Source: Azonexus sp. (GTDB taxonomy: Bacteria > Pseudomonadota > Gammaproteobacteria > Burkholderiales > Rhodocyclaceae). From it: a stretch of DNA of 64,000 nt. Shown piece by piece: positions 36,230-45,013 of the stretch. Positions within the stretch are counted from its first letter, which is position 1. Each line of letters starts with the position of its first letter. Made by a program: the position numbers and the translations under genes. The DNA is taken from contig JAUYSK010000003.1 in assembly GCA_030696345.1 (NCBI GenBank), forward strand, positions 94,563-158,562. The letters are read 5' to 3'. Below the pieces are notes generated by a model. That model saw only the letters and a list, made by a program, of their open reading frames with translations, searched no databases and was not told the origin of the DNA.

Positions 36230-37204
36230 ATGAATCTCATCCGTCGCCACACCCTCGCCGCCCTCGCCTGCACCGCCCTCTCGGTCCTGGGCACCACCGC
36301 CCTGGCCCAGCCCGCGTACCCGGCCAAGCCGGTGACCCTCGTCACCAATTTTCCGCCCGGCGGGCCGGCGGACATCCTGGCGCGCTCGGTCGGCGCCGTG
36401 CTGCAGGAGACGCTCAAGCAGCCTTTCGTGGTGGACAACAAACCCGGCGCGGGCGGCAATGTGGGCGCCGCGGCGGTGGCCAAGGCACCGGCCGATGGCC
36501 ACACGGTGCTGTTCGGTATCGACACCACCTTCACCATCAACCCGCACCTGTACCCGGCCATGCCGTTCAAGCCCGGCGATCTCAAGCCGGTGCTGATCAT
36601 GGCTTCGTCCGGCCTGCTGCTGGGCGTGAATCCGGCCACCGGCATCAAGACTTTTGGCGATCTGCTGAGCCAGGGGCGTGCCAGGAACCTGAATTTCAGC
36701 TCCGCCGGCAACGGCAGCCCGGGCCACCTGGCGGCCGCCATGCTGGGCAACAGCACGCCGATAAAGACCACGCACATTCCCTACCGCGGCAACACGCCGG
36801 CGGTGACGGCCGTGCTCAGCGGCGAGGTGGACGGCGGCATCCTGGCCACACCGGGCATGCTGCCCCACGTGCAAAGCGGCAAGATCACGGCCCTGGCGGT
36901 GACCAGCGCCCAGCGCTCGCAGCTGGCACCGCAGCTGCCCACCGTGGCCGAACTGGGCCTCAAGAGCCTGGAGCAGGAGGTGCTGTACCTGGTGATGGTG
37001 CCCGCTGCCACGCCCGACGCCGTGGTGCAGACCCTGGCCAAGGGCATCACCGACGCGCTGCAGCGCACCGACGTGAAGGAGCGCCTGAAGAGCCTGGACC
37101 TGTTTTATGAAGGCCAGACCGGTGCCGCGGCGGCCAAGCGCCTGACCGACATGAGCGCACGCTACGGCCAGATCGTGCGCGCGACCAGCATGAAAGCCGA
37201 TTGA
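36230..37204 (+). CDS. Bug-family tripartite tricarboxylate transporter substrate receptor (2)
   Basis: A 324-aa periplasmic binding protein with signal peptide MNLIRRHTLAAL...TTALAQ. Bug landmarks: PVTLVTNFPPGGPADILARSVG, FVVDNKPGAGGNVGAAAVAKAPADGHT, FSSAGNGSPGHLAAAML and QLPTVAELGL. It differs clearly from the preceding Bug protein, so this is a pair of diverged paralogues rather than a recent duplication; they may bind different ligands or different forms of one. Gap to the first Bug gene is 37 nt; the sulfatase starts 1 nt after its stop. Confidence 0.92.
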   Translation: MNLIRRHTLAALACTALSVLGTTALAQPAYPAKPVTLVTNFPPGGPADILARSVGAVLQETLKQPFVVDNKPGAGGNVGAAAVAKAPADGHTVLFGIDTTFTINPHLYPAMPFKPGDLKPVLIMASSGLLLGVNPATGIKTFGDLLSQGRARNLNFSSAGNGSPGHLAAAMLGNSTPIKTTHIPYRGNTPAVTAVLSGEVDGGILATPGMLPHVQSGKITALAVTSAQRSQLAPQLPTVAELGLKSLEQEVLYLVMVPAATPDAVVQTLAKGITDALQRTDVKERLKSLDLFYEGQTGAAAAKRLTDMSARYGQIVRATSMKAD

Positions 37205-37205
37205 G

Positions 37206-38537
37206 ATGAGCACGAGCCGCCCCAACATCATCTACATCGTCAGCGACGACTTGGGCTACGCCGACCTCGGCTGCTACGGTGGCCGCCAGGCCGACTTCGG
37301 CGCCGTGTCGCCCCACATCGACGCGCTCGCCGCTGGCGGTCTGAAGCTCACCGAAGGTTATGCCAACTCACCGGTGTGCTCGCCCACGCGCTTTGCCCTG
37401 GCCACCATGCGCTACCAGTACCGCCTGCGTGGCGCGCTGGAAGAGCCGATCAACAGCCGCAGCAAGGGCAGCGACACGCTGGGCCTGCCGCCCGGAATAC
37501 CCACCCTGCCCTCGCTGCTGAAGGAGGCCGGCTACCGCACCGCGCTGATTGGCAAATGGCACCTGGGTTACCCGCCGCATTTCGGCCCGCTGCGCTCGGG
37601 CTACGATGAGTTCTTCGGCATCATGGCCGGCGGCGTGGACTACTTCACCCACTGCAGCAGCAGCGGCGACCACGACCTCTACATCGACGAGAGCACCCAC
37701 AAGGAAGTGGGCTACCTGACCGACGTGTTCTCGAAGCGCGCGGTGGAGCATATCCACCAGCGCGCCGCCGACGCGCAGGCGGGGCAACCGTTTTTCCTGA
37801 GCCTGCACTACACCGCACCGCACTGGCCCTGGGAAACGCGGGACGACGCCCATGTGGCGCCCGAGGTCGCCAAAAACCTGTTTCACCTGGATGGCGGCAG
37901 CGTGAACAGCTACCGCAAGATGATCCACCACATGGACGAGGGCATTGGCTGGATCATGGCCGCCCTGCGCGAACACGGGCTGGACGACAACACGCTGGTG
38001 GTCTTCACCAGCGACAACGGCGGTGAGCGCTTTTCCGACAACTGGCCGCTGGTGGGCGGCAAGATGGACCTGACCGAAGGCGGCATTCGCGTGCCGTGGA
38101 TCGCGCACTGGCCGGCCGTGATTCCGGCCGGCTCGGTGAGCGAACAGCACTGCCTGACCATGGACTGGTCCGCCACGATGCTGGAGCTCGGCGGTGGCCA
38201 GCCCCACCCCGACTACCCGCTGGATGGTGTTTCCGTGGTGCCGCTGCTGCGCGATCCGGCGCACCGCTTTGAGCGCCCGATGTACTGGCGCATGAACCAC
38301 CGAGGGCAGCGCGCCCTGCGCGACGGCGACTGGAAGTACCTCATGGTGGACGGCCACGAATACCTGTTCAACATCCCCGCCGACGAGCGCGAACGCGCCA
38401 ACCGGGCCCAGCGCGAGCCCGAGCGACTGGCCCGCATGCGGGCCCAGTGGCTCGCCTGGAACGCCACCATGCCACCCATTCCGGACGACGCCACCGTGAG
38501 CCTGGGTTATTCCACCCAGCACATGCCGCAGCGTTGA
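37206..38537 (+). CDS. Type I sulfatase (formylglycine-dependent)
   Basis: A 443-aa sulfatase. The metal site begins IIYIVSDDLGYADLGCYGG. The formylglycine motif is NSPVCSPTR (Cys58, followed by SPTR), matching C-x-P-x-R. Then come ALIGKWHLGYPP, HYTAPHWPWE and the C-terminal metal residues in VVFTSDNGGERF. It acts on an organic sulfate ester; there is no signal peptide, so it is probably cytosolic. Maturation needs a formylglycine-generating enzyme not found in this window. It starts almost directly after the second Bug gene, pointing to uptake and desulfation of a sulfated compound (inference). Confidence 0.9.
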   Translation: MSTSRPNIIYIVSDDLGYADLGCYGGRQADFGAVSPHIDALAAGGLKLTEGYANSPVCSPTRFALATMRYQYRLRGALEEPINSRSKGSDTLGLPPGIPTLPSLLKEAGYRTALIGKWHLGYPPHFGPLRSGYDEFFGIMAGGVDYFTHCSSSGDHDLYIDESTHKEVGYLTDVFSKRAVEHIHQRAADAQAGQPFFLSLHYTAPHWPWETRDDAHVAPEVAKNLFHLDGGSVNSYRKMIHHMDEGIGWIMAALREHGLDDNTLVVFTSDNGGERFSDNWPLVGGKMDLTEGGIRVPWIAHWPAVIPAGSVSEQHCLTMDWSATMLELGGGQPHPDYPLDGVSVVPLLRDPAHRFERPMYWRMNHRGQRALRDGDWKYLMVDGHEYLFNIPADERERANRAQREPERLARMRAQWLAWNATMPPIPDDATVSLGYSTQHMPQR

Positions 38538-38598
38538 GCCAGAAGGCGTCTTTCGCTCAGCCGCTGAACCGTCGGTGCCGGAACGCTACGATCAGCGC

Positions 38599-40293
38599 AT
38601 GAACCGACTGCGCCGTTTTCTGCCGTTTCTCGCCTGGCCCCGCCCCAGCGGGGCCGTGTTGCGCGGCGATGCCATCGCCGGCATCACGGTCGGGTTGATG
38701 GTGATTCCTCAGGGCGTGGCCTACGCAGCCCTGGCCGGCATGCCGCTGATCACCGGCATTTATGCCTCCATGCTGCCAGCCCTCATCGCGGTGCTGTTCA
38801 GCGGGTCCGTGCGGCTGTCGGTCGGGCCCACAGCCATCACCTGCCTGCTGGTCAGCGCCTCGCTCACGGGCATGGCCGAGCCGGGCAGCGCGCAGTGGAT
38901 TGAGCTGGCGGTGTGGCTGGCCTTGCTGTCGGGCCTGGTGCAGGTGGTGCTGGGCTTTGTGCGCTTTGGCTGGCTGCTCAACCTGGTGAACGCACCGGTG
39001 CTGATGGCCTTTACCCAGGGCGCGGCGGTGCTCATCATTGCGTCGCAATTGCCGGCCTTGCTGGGGCTCTCGGGCGGCTGGGGCGCGCTGGCCAACCCGC
39101 AACCAATGCACCTGCCGGCCATCGCCTTCGGGCTGGGCTCGGTGATTTTTCTGCTGCTGGCGCGGCGCTGGCGGGCCACGTTTCCGTCGGTGTTGCTGTT
39201 GGTGGTGGCGTCGGCGGGGGTCAGCGCCTGGGTCGGGTTTGAGGCCCGCGGGGGCGCGGTCATTGGTCAGCTGCCGCAGGGCCTGCCCAGCTTGTATATG
39301 CCGGCCTGGCCCGGCTGGGCCACGCTGGGCCAGTTGCTGCTGCCCTCGCTGGTGATCAGTCTGGTGAGTTTTCTGGAAACCGCGTCCAGCGCCAAGGTGG
39401 ACAGCAGCCGGCGCGGCCAGCGCTGGGACCAGGACCAGGACCTGATCGGTCAGGGGCTGGCCAAACTGGTGTCGGGGTTTTCGGGCGCGTTTCCCACCAG
39501 CGCGTCGTTTTCCCGCTCGGCGCTGCTGCTGCACAGCGGCGCACAAACTGGCTGGGCCACCGTGTTTTCGGTGGCATTGGTGGGCCTGGCGCTGGTGCTG
39601 CTGACGCCGCTGTTCAAATACGTGCCCTTGGCCGTGCTGGCTGCGGTGGTGGTTGTGGCCGTCATGGGCCTGGTTCAGCCGGTGGCTTTTGTTCGGCTGT
39701 GGACCCTTTCCAGGGTTGAAGCGGTGATCGCGGGTGCCACCTTTGTGATCACGGTGCTCACCGCGCCGCAGCTTTACTGGGGCGTGCTGGCCGGCGTGCT
39801 GATGGCGTTGAGCCATTTTTTGTATCTGCGGCTGCACCCGCGCATCGTTGAAGTGGGTCTGCACCCGGACGGCAGCCTGCGCGATCGCCACCTGTGGCAC
39901 CTGCCCCCCCTGGCGCCGGCCACCTACGCCCTGCGCATGGACGCCGCGCTCGACTTTGCCACCGCCAGCGCCTTTGAAAACGCAGTGACCCGCCACCTCA
40001 GCGCGCACCCCGGCACGCAGCATCTGGTGCTGATTGCACACCCGATCAACTGGATCGATGCCACCGGTGTCGAAGGGTTTGGGCGGCTGCAGTCGGTGCT
40101 GCATGAGCAGGGCGTAACCCTGCACCTGGTGGGGATCAAGCTGCCGGTCGAAACCGCGCTGCGCACGGCCGGACACCTGACGGACGGACCCATGCTGCGT
40201 CTGTACCGCACCGAAGCCGACGTGCTACGGGCCGCACCCAGCTGGAGCGGCCAGCCCATGGGCAGCGCCGAACTGCCACTCGCCCCAACCTGA
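38599..40293 (+). CDS. SulP-family anion transporter with STAS domain
   Basis: A 564-aa inner-membrane protein. The membrane part (about residues 10-420) starts FLPFLAWPRPSGAVLRGDAIAGITVGLMVIPQGVAYAALAGMP, the SulP signature, and has 12 or more hydrophobic helices plus GAFPTSASFSRSAL. The cytosolic STAS domain occupies about 430-550 (LRMDAALDFATASAFENAV; HPINWIDATGVEGFGRLQ). SulP proteins carry sulfate, bicarbonate or organic anions. Following the sulfatase by 61 nt, sulfate handling is suggestive but unproven. The ATG at 38599 is used; a GTG at 38575 is an alternative. Confidence 0.9.
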   Translation: MNRLRRFLPFLAWPRPSGAVLRGDAIAGITVGLMVIPQGVAYAALAGMPLITGIYASMLPALIAVLFSGSVRLSVGPTAITCLLVSASLTGMAEPGSAQWIELAVWLALLSGLVQVVLGFVRFGWLLNLVNAPVLMAFTQGAAVLIIASQLPALLGLSGGWGALANPQPMHLPAIAFGLGSVIFLLLARRWRATFPSVLLLVVASAGVSAWVGFEARGGAVIGQLPQGLPSLYMPAWPGWATLGQLLLPSLVISLVSFLETASSAKVDSSRRGQRWDQDQDLIGQGLAKLVSGFSGAFPTSASFSRSALLLHSGAQTGWATVFSVALVGLALVLLTPLFKYVPLAVLAAVVVVAVMGLVQPVAFVRLWTLSRVEAVIAGATFVITVLTAPQLYWGVLAGVLMALSHFLYLRLHPRIVEVGLHPDGSLRDRHLWHLPPLAPATYALRMDAALDFATASAFENAVTRHLSAHPGTQHLVLIAHPINWIDATGVEGFGRLQSVLHEQGVTLHLVGIKLPVETALRTAGHLTDGPMLRLYRTEADVLRAAPSWSGQPMGSAELPLAPT

Positions 40294-40328
40294 AGCGAAC
40301 GAAGGACCCAAGCCACCGCCGGAGCGTT

Positions 40329-41183
40329 TCAGGCCGCGAGGGCGCGCGCCATGGTGCGGCGCCCGGTGTCGCTGCGCTGGACCATGGGTCGGGGCAGGCG
40401 GGACTCCGAAGATTCATTCAGGTGACGGCGCGTGCTGCGGGCAAAGTTCTTGAGCCCGTCCAGGTCCAGAATTTCAACCTCGCGATCCGACACATCCACC
40501 ATGCCCATCGCGGCCAGGGCGCTGAAAGCGCGGCTCACCGTCTCATGCGCCACACCCAGCAAGCTGGCAATTTCACGGCGACCCATGCGCAGGTGAAACC
40601 GGCGTGGCGACTGACCGCAACCGGCCATACGGCGCGACAGCTGGATCAGAAAACGGGCCAGCTTCACTTCAGATGCCACCGCCGCCAGCAACTCGACCAG
40701 TTCGCGGCTGCGGGTGAGCGTCATGCTGCCAGCCCGCTGCAACGCCACCCCGAACGAGGGGATGAGCTGCGAAAGGGCAAACACGTCGCGCTTGAGCACC
40801 ACATACACGCTGGACTCTTCCAGCGCCGACACCGCGGTGGGGTAACTGTCCATGCACAGTGCATCAAAACCCAGCACCTCGCCCCGAATGGCAAAGGCCA
40901 GCACCTGTTCGTAGCCGTCTTCGTTGGTGCGAAAAATCTTGAATGTGCCAGCGCAGACGAAAAACAGGGCGTCCGCCGGCGTGCCCTCGTGGGCCAGACT
41001 CTCCCCGCCATGCACCCGGCGCAACACCATGGGAATTTGCGACGCCGCGCTGAGGTCGGCCCCCTCGGCACCCAACAGCTGAAGCACGTCCGCAAAACTG
41101 CTGGGATGGGTCTTCAAAGGCGGGCAACTCAGCGCCCCTCCACCCGTGCTGCATTTGGTGCTGTTCTGCGAACTGTTTGTCAT
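40329..41183 (-). CDS. Crp/Fnr-family transcriptional regulator
   Basis: A 284-aa regulator. The cyclic-nucleotide-like sensor domain covers about residues 35-160 (GGESLAHEGTPADALFFVCAGTFKIFRTNEDGYEQVLAF; GEVLGFDALCMDSYPTAV). A dimer helix follows, then the winged helix with FHLRMGRREIASLLGVAHETVSRAFSALAAMG. The recognition helix E-T-V-S-R is the FNR type that reads TTGAT half-sites. The FNR iron-sulfur cysteines are not conserved: only Cys11 and Cys20 are near the N-terminus, so its signal is uncertain. It is divergent from the NarL-type two-component genes. Confidence 0.88.
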   Translation of the reverse strand: MTNSSQNSTKCSTGGGALSCPPLKTHPSSFADVLQLLGAEGADLSAASQIPMVLRRVHGGESLAHEGTPADALFFVCAGTFKIFRTNEDGYEQVLAFAIRGEVLGFDALCMDSYPTAVSALEESSVYVVLKRDVFALSQLIPSFGVALQRAGSMTLTRSRELVELLAAVASEVKLARFLIQLSRRMAGCGQSPRRFHLRMGRREIASLLGVAHETVSRAFSALAAMGMVDVSDREVEILDLDGLKNFARSTRRHLNESSESRLPRPMVQRSDTGRRTMARALAA

Positions 41184-41564
41184 GGCGTGTCTCCCCTGGG
41201 TTTGCATCGATGGCCTCGTTTCATTTGCGAGCATGTGTGAAACGTCACCCGCTTGCCATCGGAGCATCCATCGGCATCGGGTCAGAAAATTGCCTGACAG
41301 GGGTTCGGAAAAATCTGAGAAGACCACGGCTTCGACCCGGTGGGCAAGGCTTGCTGCAGACTTTTGAATGAAGATAGCGCCATTCCAGAAGACGAACCAC
41401 CCGATGCCTGGCTGGCCGATCTATGATGAAAAGCGGTTTTTGGCCCGGCGCAGCGGCCAGATTCGACCGGAGGCGGTGGCGACGCTGTCACGATCCGTCG
41501 CCTCCCCGCAGCGCGTGGTGACCGACCGCCAGTAGCTGCAACACCCCGCACCTGACGCACCTGC
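41184..41564. other. Divergent regulatory region, Crp/Fnr versus two-component genes
   Basis: 381 bases. Near the Crp/Fnr start lies a nested inverted repeat (41217-41248). A 55-codon open frame (41368-41535) without a convincing ribosome site is probably chance. No TTGAT-N4-ATCAA FNR box could be seen. Confidence 0.45.
41217..41248. promoter_or_regulatory. Nested inverted repeat upstream of the Crp/Fnr gene
   Basis: Arms CGTTTCA (41217-41223) and TGAAACG (41238-41244) around 14 nt; the right arm overlaps a second palindrome GTGA-aacg-TCAC (41237-41248). It begins 34 nt before the Crp/Fnr start. It could be an autoregulatory site or an operator for another regulator. Confidence 0.35.
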
Positions 41565-43121
41565 ATGAACGCCATTTTTGCCCTTCCTACCCCGCAGGAT
41601 CTGGCCTTGCAGGCCGAGTTCCGCGCCGTTCACGCAGCGTTGGAGGGCATCATCACGGTCGACGCGGCCATGCGCATCGTGATGATCAACCCGGCGGCGC
41701 AACGCATGTTTGGCCTCACGGCATCGGAGGCGCTGGGGCGCAACCTGTCCATGCTGCTGCCCGCGCGGCTGCGCAGCATCCATGCCGCGCATATGCGGCA
41801 ATTCTCCCTTTCCAACCTGATCGAGCGCCCCATGGGGCAACGCGGCCAGTTGGTGGGCGTGCGGGCCAACGGCGAAGAATTTCCGCTGGAGGCGGCCATC
41901 TGCAAGGTGGACCTGGCGCACACAGGCGGCCTTCAGCACCACTACACCGCGCTGCTGCGCGACCTGAGCGAAGAGCACAAACTCACCGCGGTGATCGAGC
42001 AGCTGAACCAGCGCATCCGTGCGCTGTTCGACCGCGCGCCGGTGGCGATCTGGATCACCGACGGGGAACAGGTGGTGTTTGCCAACCACGCCTGTGCCAG
42101 GCTGCTGGACGTGAACAGCCGCGATGACCTGATCGGCCGGTCCATCTACGACCTGCTCAGCCCGGAGGCACACCCCGGGCTGCGCCACAAGGTGGCTCAG
42201 GCACTGGTGAGTGAGCGCGAGGCAACCACCCTGCACGGCGAAATTGTGCGTCACGATGGCCGCCTGCGCGAGGTCGAGATCGTGGTGGCGCCCCTGCCCG
42301 ACCAGGAGCGCACCTTCGTGCAGATGGTGATCACCGATGTGACGGCGCGCCTGCAGGAAAAACGCGCCCTGCTGCATTCCCGGCGTACCCTGCGCGAGCT
42401 CTCGGCGAGCCTGGTGGCGGCCCGCGAGGAAGAGCGCCGGCGCATCGCACGCGAACTGCACGACGAACTGGGCCAACGGCTCACCGCCCTGAAACTGGAG
42501 TTGGCCGCGCAGCAACAAGATGGCCGCACCGGTGAACTGGCCGAGCGCACGCAAGCCATGATGGACATGGTGGATGAAACGGTGAGCGCGGTGCGCCGCA
42601 TTGCGATGGATCTGCGCCCGCCCATGCTGGACGACCTGGGCCTGAGTGCGGCCATCGAATGGTTGACCCACGACTTCGAGCGCCGCTCGGGCATCAAGAT
42701 CACGCTGTGCATGGTGACCCGCCCCGAATCCATTCCGCAGAACATCGCCACCGCGGTCTACCGTATCGTGCAAGAGGCCTTGACCAACATGGCGCGCCAT
42801 GCCCATGCGTCGCAGGCCGTTCTGTCCATTGAAACCAGGGCTCGGCACCTGTTGCTGACGGTGGAGGACGACGGCCAGGGCTTCCCGAAAGACCCAGCAC
42901 CGCCGCCGCAAGGTTCGTTCGGACTGATTGGCATACGCGAGCGGGTGCACATGCTGGGCGGCCAGTTCACCTTGAAAAACGCGCCATCGGGGGGCGCCCG
43001 GCTGGTGGTGCGACTGCCCCTGCTGGCGGCCCGCCGGCTTGACCCGGTCCCGCAGCCAGACGAACATGAGCCGTTGGTCCTGGACGATCTGGACGCCGGA
43101 CCGCACGCGCATTGGAGCTGA
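41565..43121 (+). CDS. Two-PAS sensor histidine kinase, NarX/UhpB (HisKA_3) type
   Basis: A 518-aa kinase without membrane segments. PAS domains lie at about residues 15-130 and 150-265. The HisKA_3 dimer helix has the phosphoacceptor motif RRIARELHDELGQRL (His299), and LRPPMLDDLGLSAAIEWL follows. The HATPase part is complete: QEALTNMARHA (N box), VEDDGQGF (G1) and GLIGIRERVHMLGGQF (G2). A PAS-only cytosolic sensor suggests an internal signal such as redox, oxygen or a small ligand. It is 3 nt from the next kinase-like gene; with the NarL-type regulator it forms one operon. Confidence 0.93.
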   Translation: MNAIFALPTPQDLALQAEFRAVHAALEGIITVDAAMRIVMINPAAQRMFGLTASEALGRNLSMLLPARLRSIHAAHMRQFSLSNLIERPMGQRGQLVGVRANGEEFPLEAAICKVDLAHTGGLQHHYTALLRDLSEEHKLTAVIEQLNQRIRALFDRAPVAIWITDGEQVVFANHACARLLDVNSRDDLIGRSIYDLLSPEAHPGLRHKVAQALVSEREATTLHGEIVRHDGRLREVEIVVAPLPDQERTFVQMVITDVTARLQEKRALLHSRRTLRELSASLVAAREEERRRIARELHDELGQRLTALKLELAAQQQDGRTGELAERTQAMMDMVDETVSAVRRIAMDLRPPMLDDLGLSAAIEWLTHDFERRSGIKITLCMVTRPESIPQNIATAVYRIVQEALTNMARHAHASQAVLSIETRARHLLLTVEDDGQGFPKDPAPPPQGSFGLIGIRERVHMLGGQFTLKNAPSGGARLVVRLPLLAARRLDPVPQPDEHEPLVLDDLDAGPHAHWS

Positions 43122-43124
43122 GAC

Positions 43125-44306
43125 ATGCAATACCACGACCCTGTCAGCCGCCCTGCGGAACACACCACACACGTCTTGGCGCAGGCACTGCATCGGCACC
43201 AGGAGGAACTGGTACAGCAGAACGACGAACTGCACCGCGCCCAGAGCGAACTGGCCGCCGCGCGCGACCGCTACAGAGACCTGTACGACTTTGCGCCGGT
43301 GGGTTACTTCACGCTGGACGTGGATGGGCGCATCCTGGACGTGAACCGCACCGGCGCCACCCTGCTGGGCATGGCCCCTCTCACACTGAGGGGTCATGGC
43401 CTGGGGCGCTTCGTGCTGGCGGGCGACAGCGACCGCTGGCAGCGGCACCTGCAGCACGCGGTGGCCACCGATGGCCTGCAGCGGCTGGATGTGGCCATTG
43501 CCGCCCACGACAGCCGCTTCGGGTACGGCCAGATTGACAGCCTGCGCACGTTGGCCGACGATGGTGCGATCACGCTGCGCGTGACGCTGACCGACATCAC
43601 CGGGCGCATGCGGGCCGACATGGATCGCCGCATGGCGGCACTGGACAACGATGCGCGCGAGGACGAGCGTCGCCGCGTCGCGCTGGAACTGCACGAAAAC
43701 CTGGGGCAGACCCTGAGCGGGCTGAAGCTGGACGTGACCCACCTGGTCCATGTGAGTGAATCGGCGGCCTGCCGCCAGGCCGCCCGTGCCATGCTGACCG
43801 CGCTGGACGCCGCCGTGTCCACGGTGCGTCGCATCACCGCCGAGCTGCACCCGCCGATGCTGGACGACCTGGGCCTGAACGCCGCCATTGACTGGCTGGC
43901 ACACGACACCTCGCAACGCATGGGCCTGCAGCACAGCCTGGCGCTGGGGCCTGAAATACCGCCGCTGGCACCGGCCACCGCGCTGGCGGTGTACCGCTTT
44001 GTGCAGGCGGCGCTGTCCCACCTGTTGCACCACGCCGACAGCACCGATGTGCACCTGGAGATGCAGCGCCAGCCCGATGCCCTCAAGCTGGTGATGCAGG
44101 CGCGCGGCACCGTTGGGCCGCTGTCAGCCGGCAGCGACCGGCAAACCCACGACGGCCAGTTGCTCCAGCACCGGGCGCGCCTGATGGGCGGGCGGCTGAT
44201 GATCGCTGCGGCGCGCGACGGCTCGGGCTGGCAAAGCCTGTATCTGTCGCTGCCGATCGCGCTCAACGAGCAGGGTCGGGCGCAACACACGGACGCACTG
44301 GCATGA
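43125..44306 (+). CDS. PAS-containing degenerate histidine kinase (pseudokinase-like)
   Basis: A 393-aa relative of the preceding kinase. It has an N-terminal coiled coil, one PAS domain (about residues 50-165: LYDFAPVGYFTLDVDGRILDVN) and a HisKA_3 helix that keeps the His motif (ALELHENLGQTLSGLKLD, His190) and LHPPMLDDLGLNAAIDWL. The ATPase end has decayed: the N box reads QAALSHLLHHA, with Glu and Asn lost, and the G1 position reads MQARGTVGPL instead of DDGQGF. ATP binding is therefore unlikely. It may accept phosphate from, or modulate, the intact kinase by heterodimerising (inference). Its stop overlaps the regulator start as ATGA. Confidence 0.85.
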   Translation: MQYHDPVSRPAEHTTHVLAQALHRHQEELVQQNDELHRAQSELAAARDRYRDLYDFAPVGYFTLDVDGRILDVNRTGATLLGMAPLTLRGHGLGRFVLAGDSDRWQRHLQHAVATDGLQRLDVAIAAHDSRFGYGQIDSLRTLADDGAITLRVTLTDITGRMRADMDRRMAALDNDAREDERRRVALELHENLGQTLSGLKLDVTHLVHVSESAACRQAARAMLTALDAAVSTVRRITAELHPPMLDDLGLNAAIDWLAHDTSQRMGLQHSLALGPEIPPLAPATALAVYRFVQAALSHLLHHADSTDVHLEMQRQPDALKLVMQARGTVGPLSAGSDRQTHDGQLLQHRARLMGGRLMIAAARDGSGWQSLYLSLPIALNEQGRAQHTDALA

Positions 44307-44992
44307 GCAACGACCTGCTGCAACCGTCGCTGCGCCTGCTGCTGGTGGACGACCACACGGTGGTGCGCGAAGGGCTCAAGCGCTTGCTCGACCCGCAAGC
44401 CCGGCAATGGCACATCACCGAGGCGGGCACCGGTTTTCAGGCGCTGGAATCCCTGCGCCGACAGCCTTTTGACCTGGCCATCGTCGACCTGTCCATGCCG
44501 GGCATGAGCGGCATGGACCTGATTGCCCGCATCAAAGCCGAGTTCCCTTCGGTGGCGGTGCTGGTGCTCACCATGCATGGAGAGGAGCAATACGCCATGC
44601 GCGCCTTTCAGGCGGGCGCCAAGGGTTACGTCACCAAAGACAGTGCGTCGGCCGAGCTGGTGGCGGCGGTGCGCAAAGTGGCCCTGGGGGGGGTGTTTGT
44701 ATCGGCCCAATTGGCCGAACGGGTGGTGCAACAGCTCAATGGACAGCGCATGGCGCCACGCATCAATGTGCTGTCCAACCGCGAACTGGAGATCCTGCAG
44801 CGCATCGTGTCCGGACAGCGGCCGATCGACATTGCGGCGTCCTTGCACCTGTCCATCAAGACCGTGAGCACACACAAGCGCCGCATTCTGGAGAAGCTGC
44901 AGCTGGACAGCACGGCGGCCCTGATCCGTTTTGGCCTGGAACACCAACTGGGCAAGAACGACCTCCGCATGGCCCTGCAACCCGATGACTGA
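44303..44992 (+). CDS. NarL/FixJ-family response regulator
   Basis: A 229-aa regulator. The receiver domain (about residues 10-130) has LLVDDHTVVREGL (acidic pair), the phosphoacceptor Asp in LAIVDLSMPGMSG, LTMHGEEQYAMRAFQAGAKGYVTKD with conserved Thr and Lys. The LuxR-type helix-turn-helix is at about 155-215 (LSNRELEILQRIVSGQRPIDIAASLHLSIKTVSTHKRRILEKL). It begins inside the preceding gene (4-nt ATGA overlap), so its expression is coupled to both kinases. Targets are unknown; the Crp/Fnr gene and downstream stress genes are candidates. Confidence 0.94.
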   Translation: MSNDLLQPSLRLLLVDDHTVVREGLKRLLDPQARQWHITEAGTGFQALESLRRQPFDLAIVDLSMPGMSGMDLIARIKAEFPSVAVLVLTMHGEEQYAMRAFQAGAKGYVTKDSASAELVAAVRKVALGGVFVSAQLAERVVQQLNGQRMAPRINVLSNRELEILQRIVSGQRPIDIAASLHLSIKTVSTHKRRILEKLQLDSTAALIRFGLEHQLGKNDLRMALQPDD

Positions 44993-45013
44993 GTGCCAGG
45001 ACCGCACCCACCA

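Noticed and set aside
36230..37204. Second Bug gene as a recent duplicate of the first
   Set aside because: The two proteins differ over most of their length apart from family motifs, so they are old paralogues.
40329..41183. Calling the Crp/Fnr protein a true oxygen-sensing FNR
   Set aside because: The four cluster cysteines of FNR are not present at the expected spacing; only the recognition helix is FNR-like.
41368..41535. 55-codon frame upstream of the two-component genes as a leader peptide
   Set aside because: No ribosome site, no recognisable pattern, and it lies in a divergent promoter region; length is within chance for this GC content.
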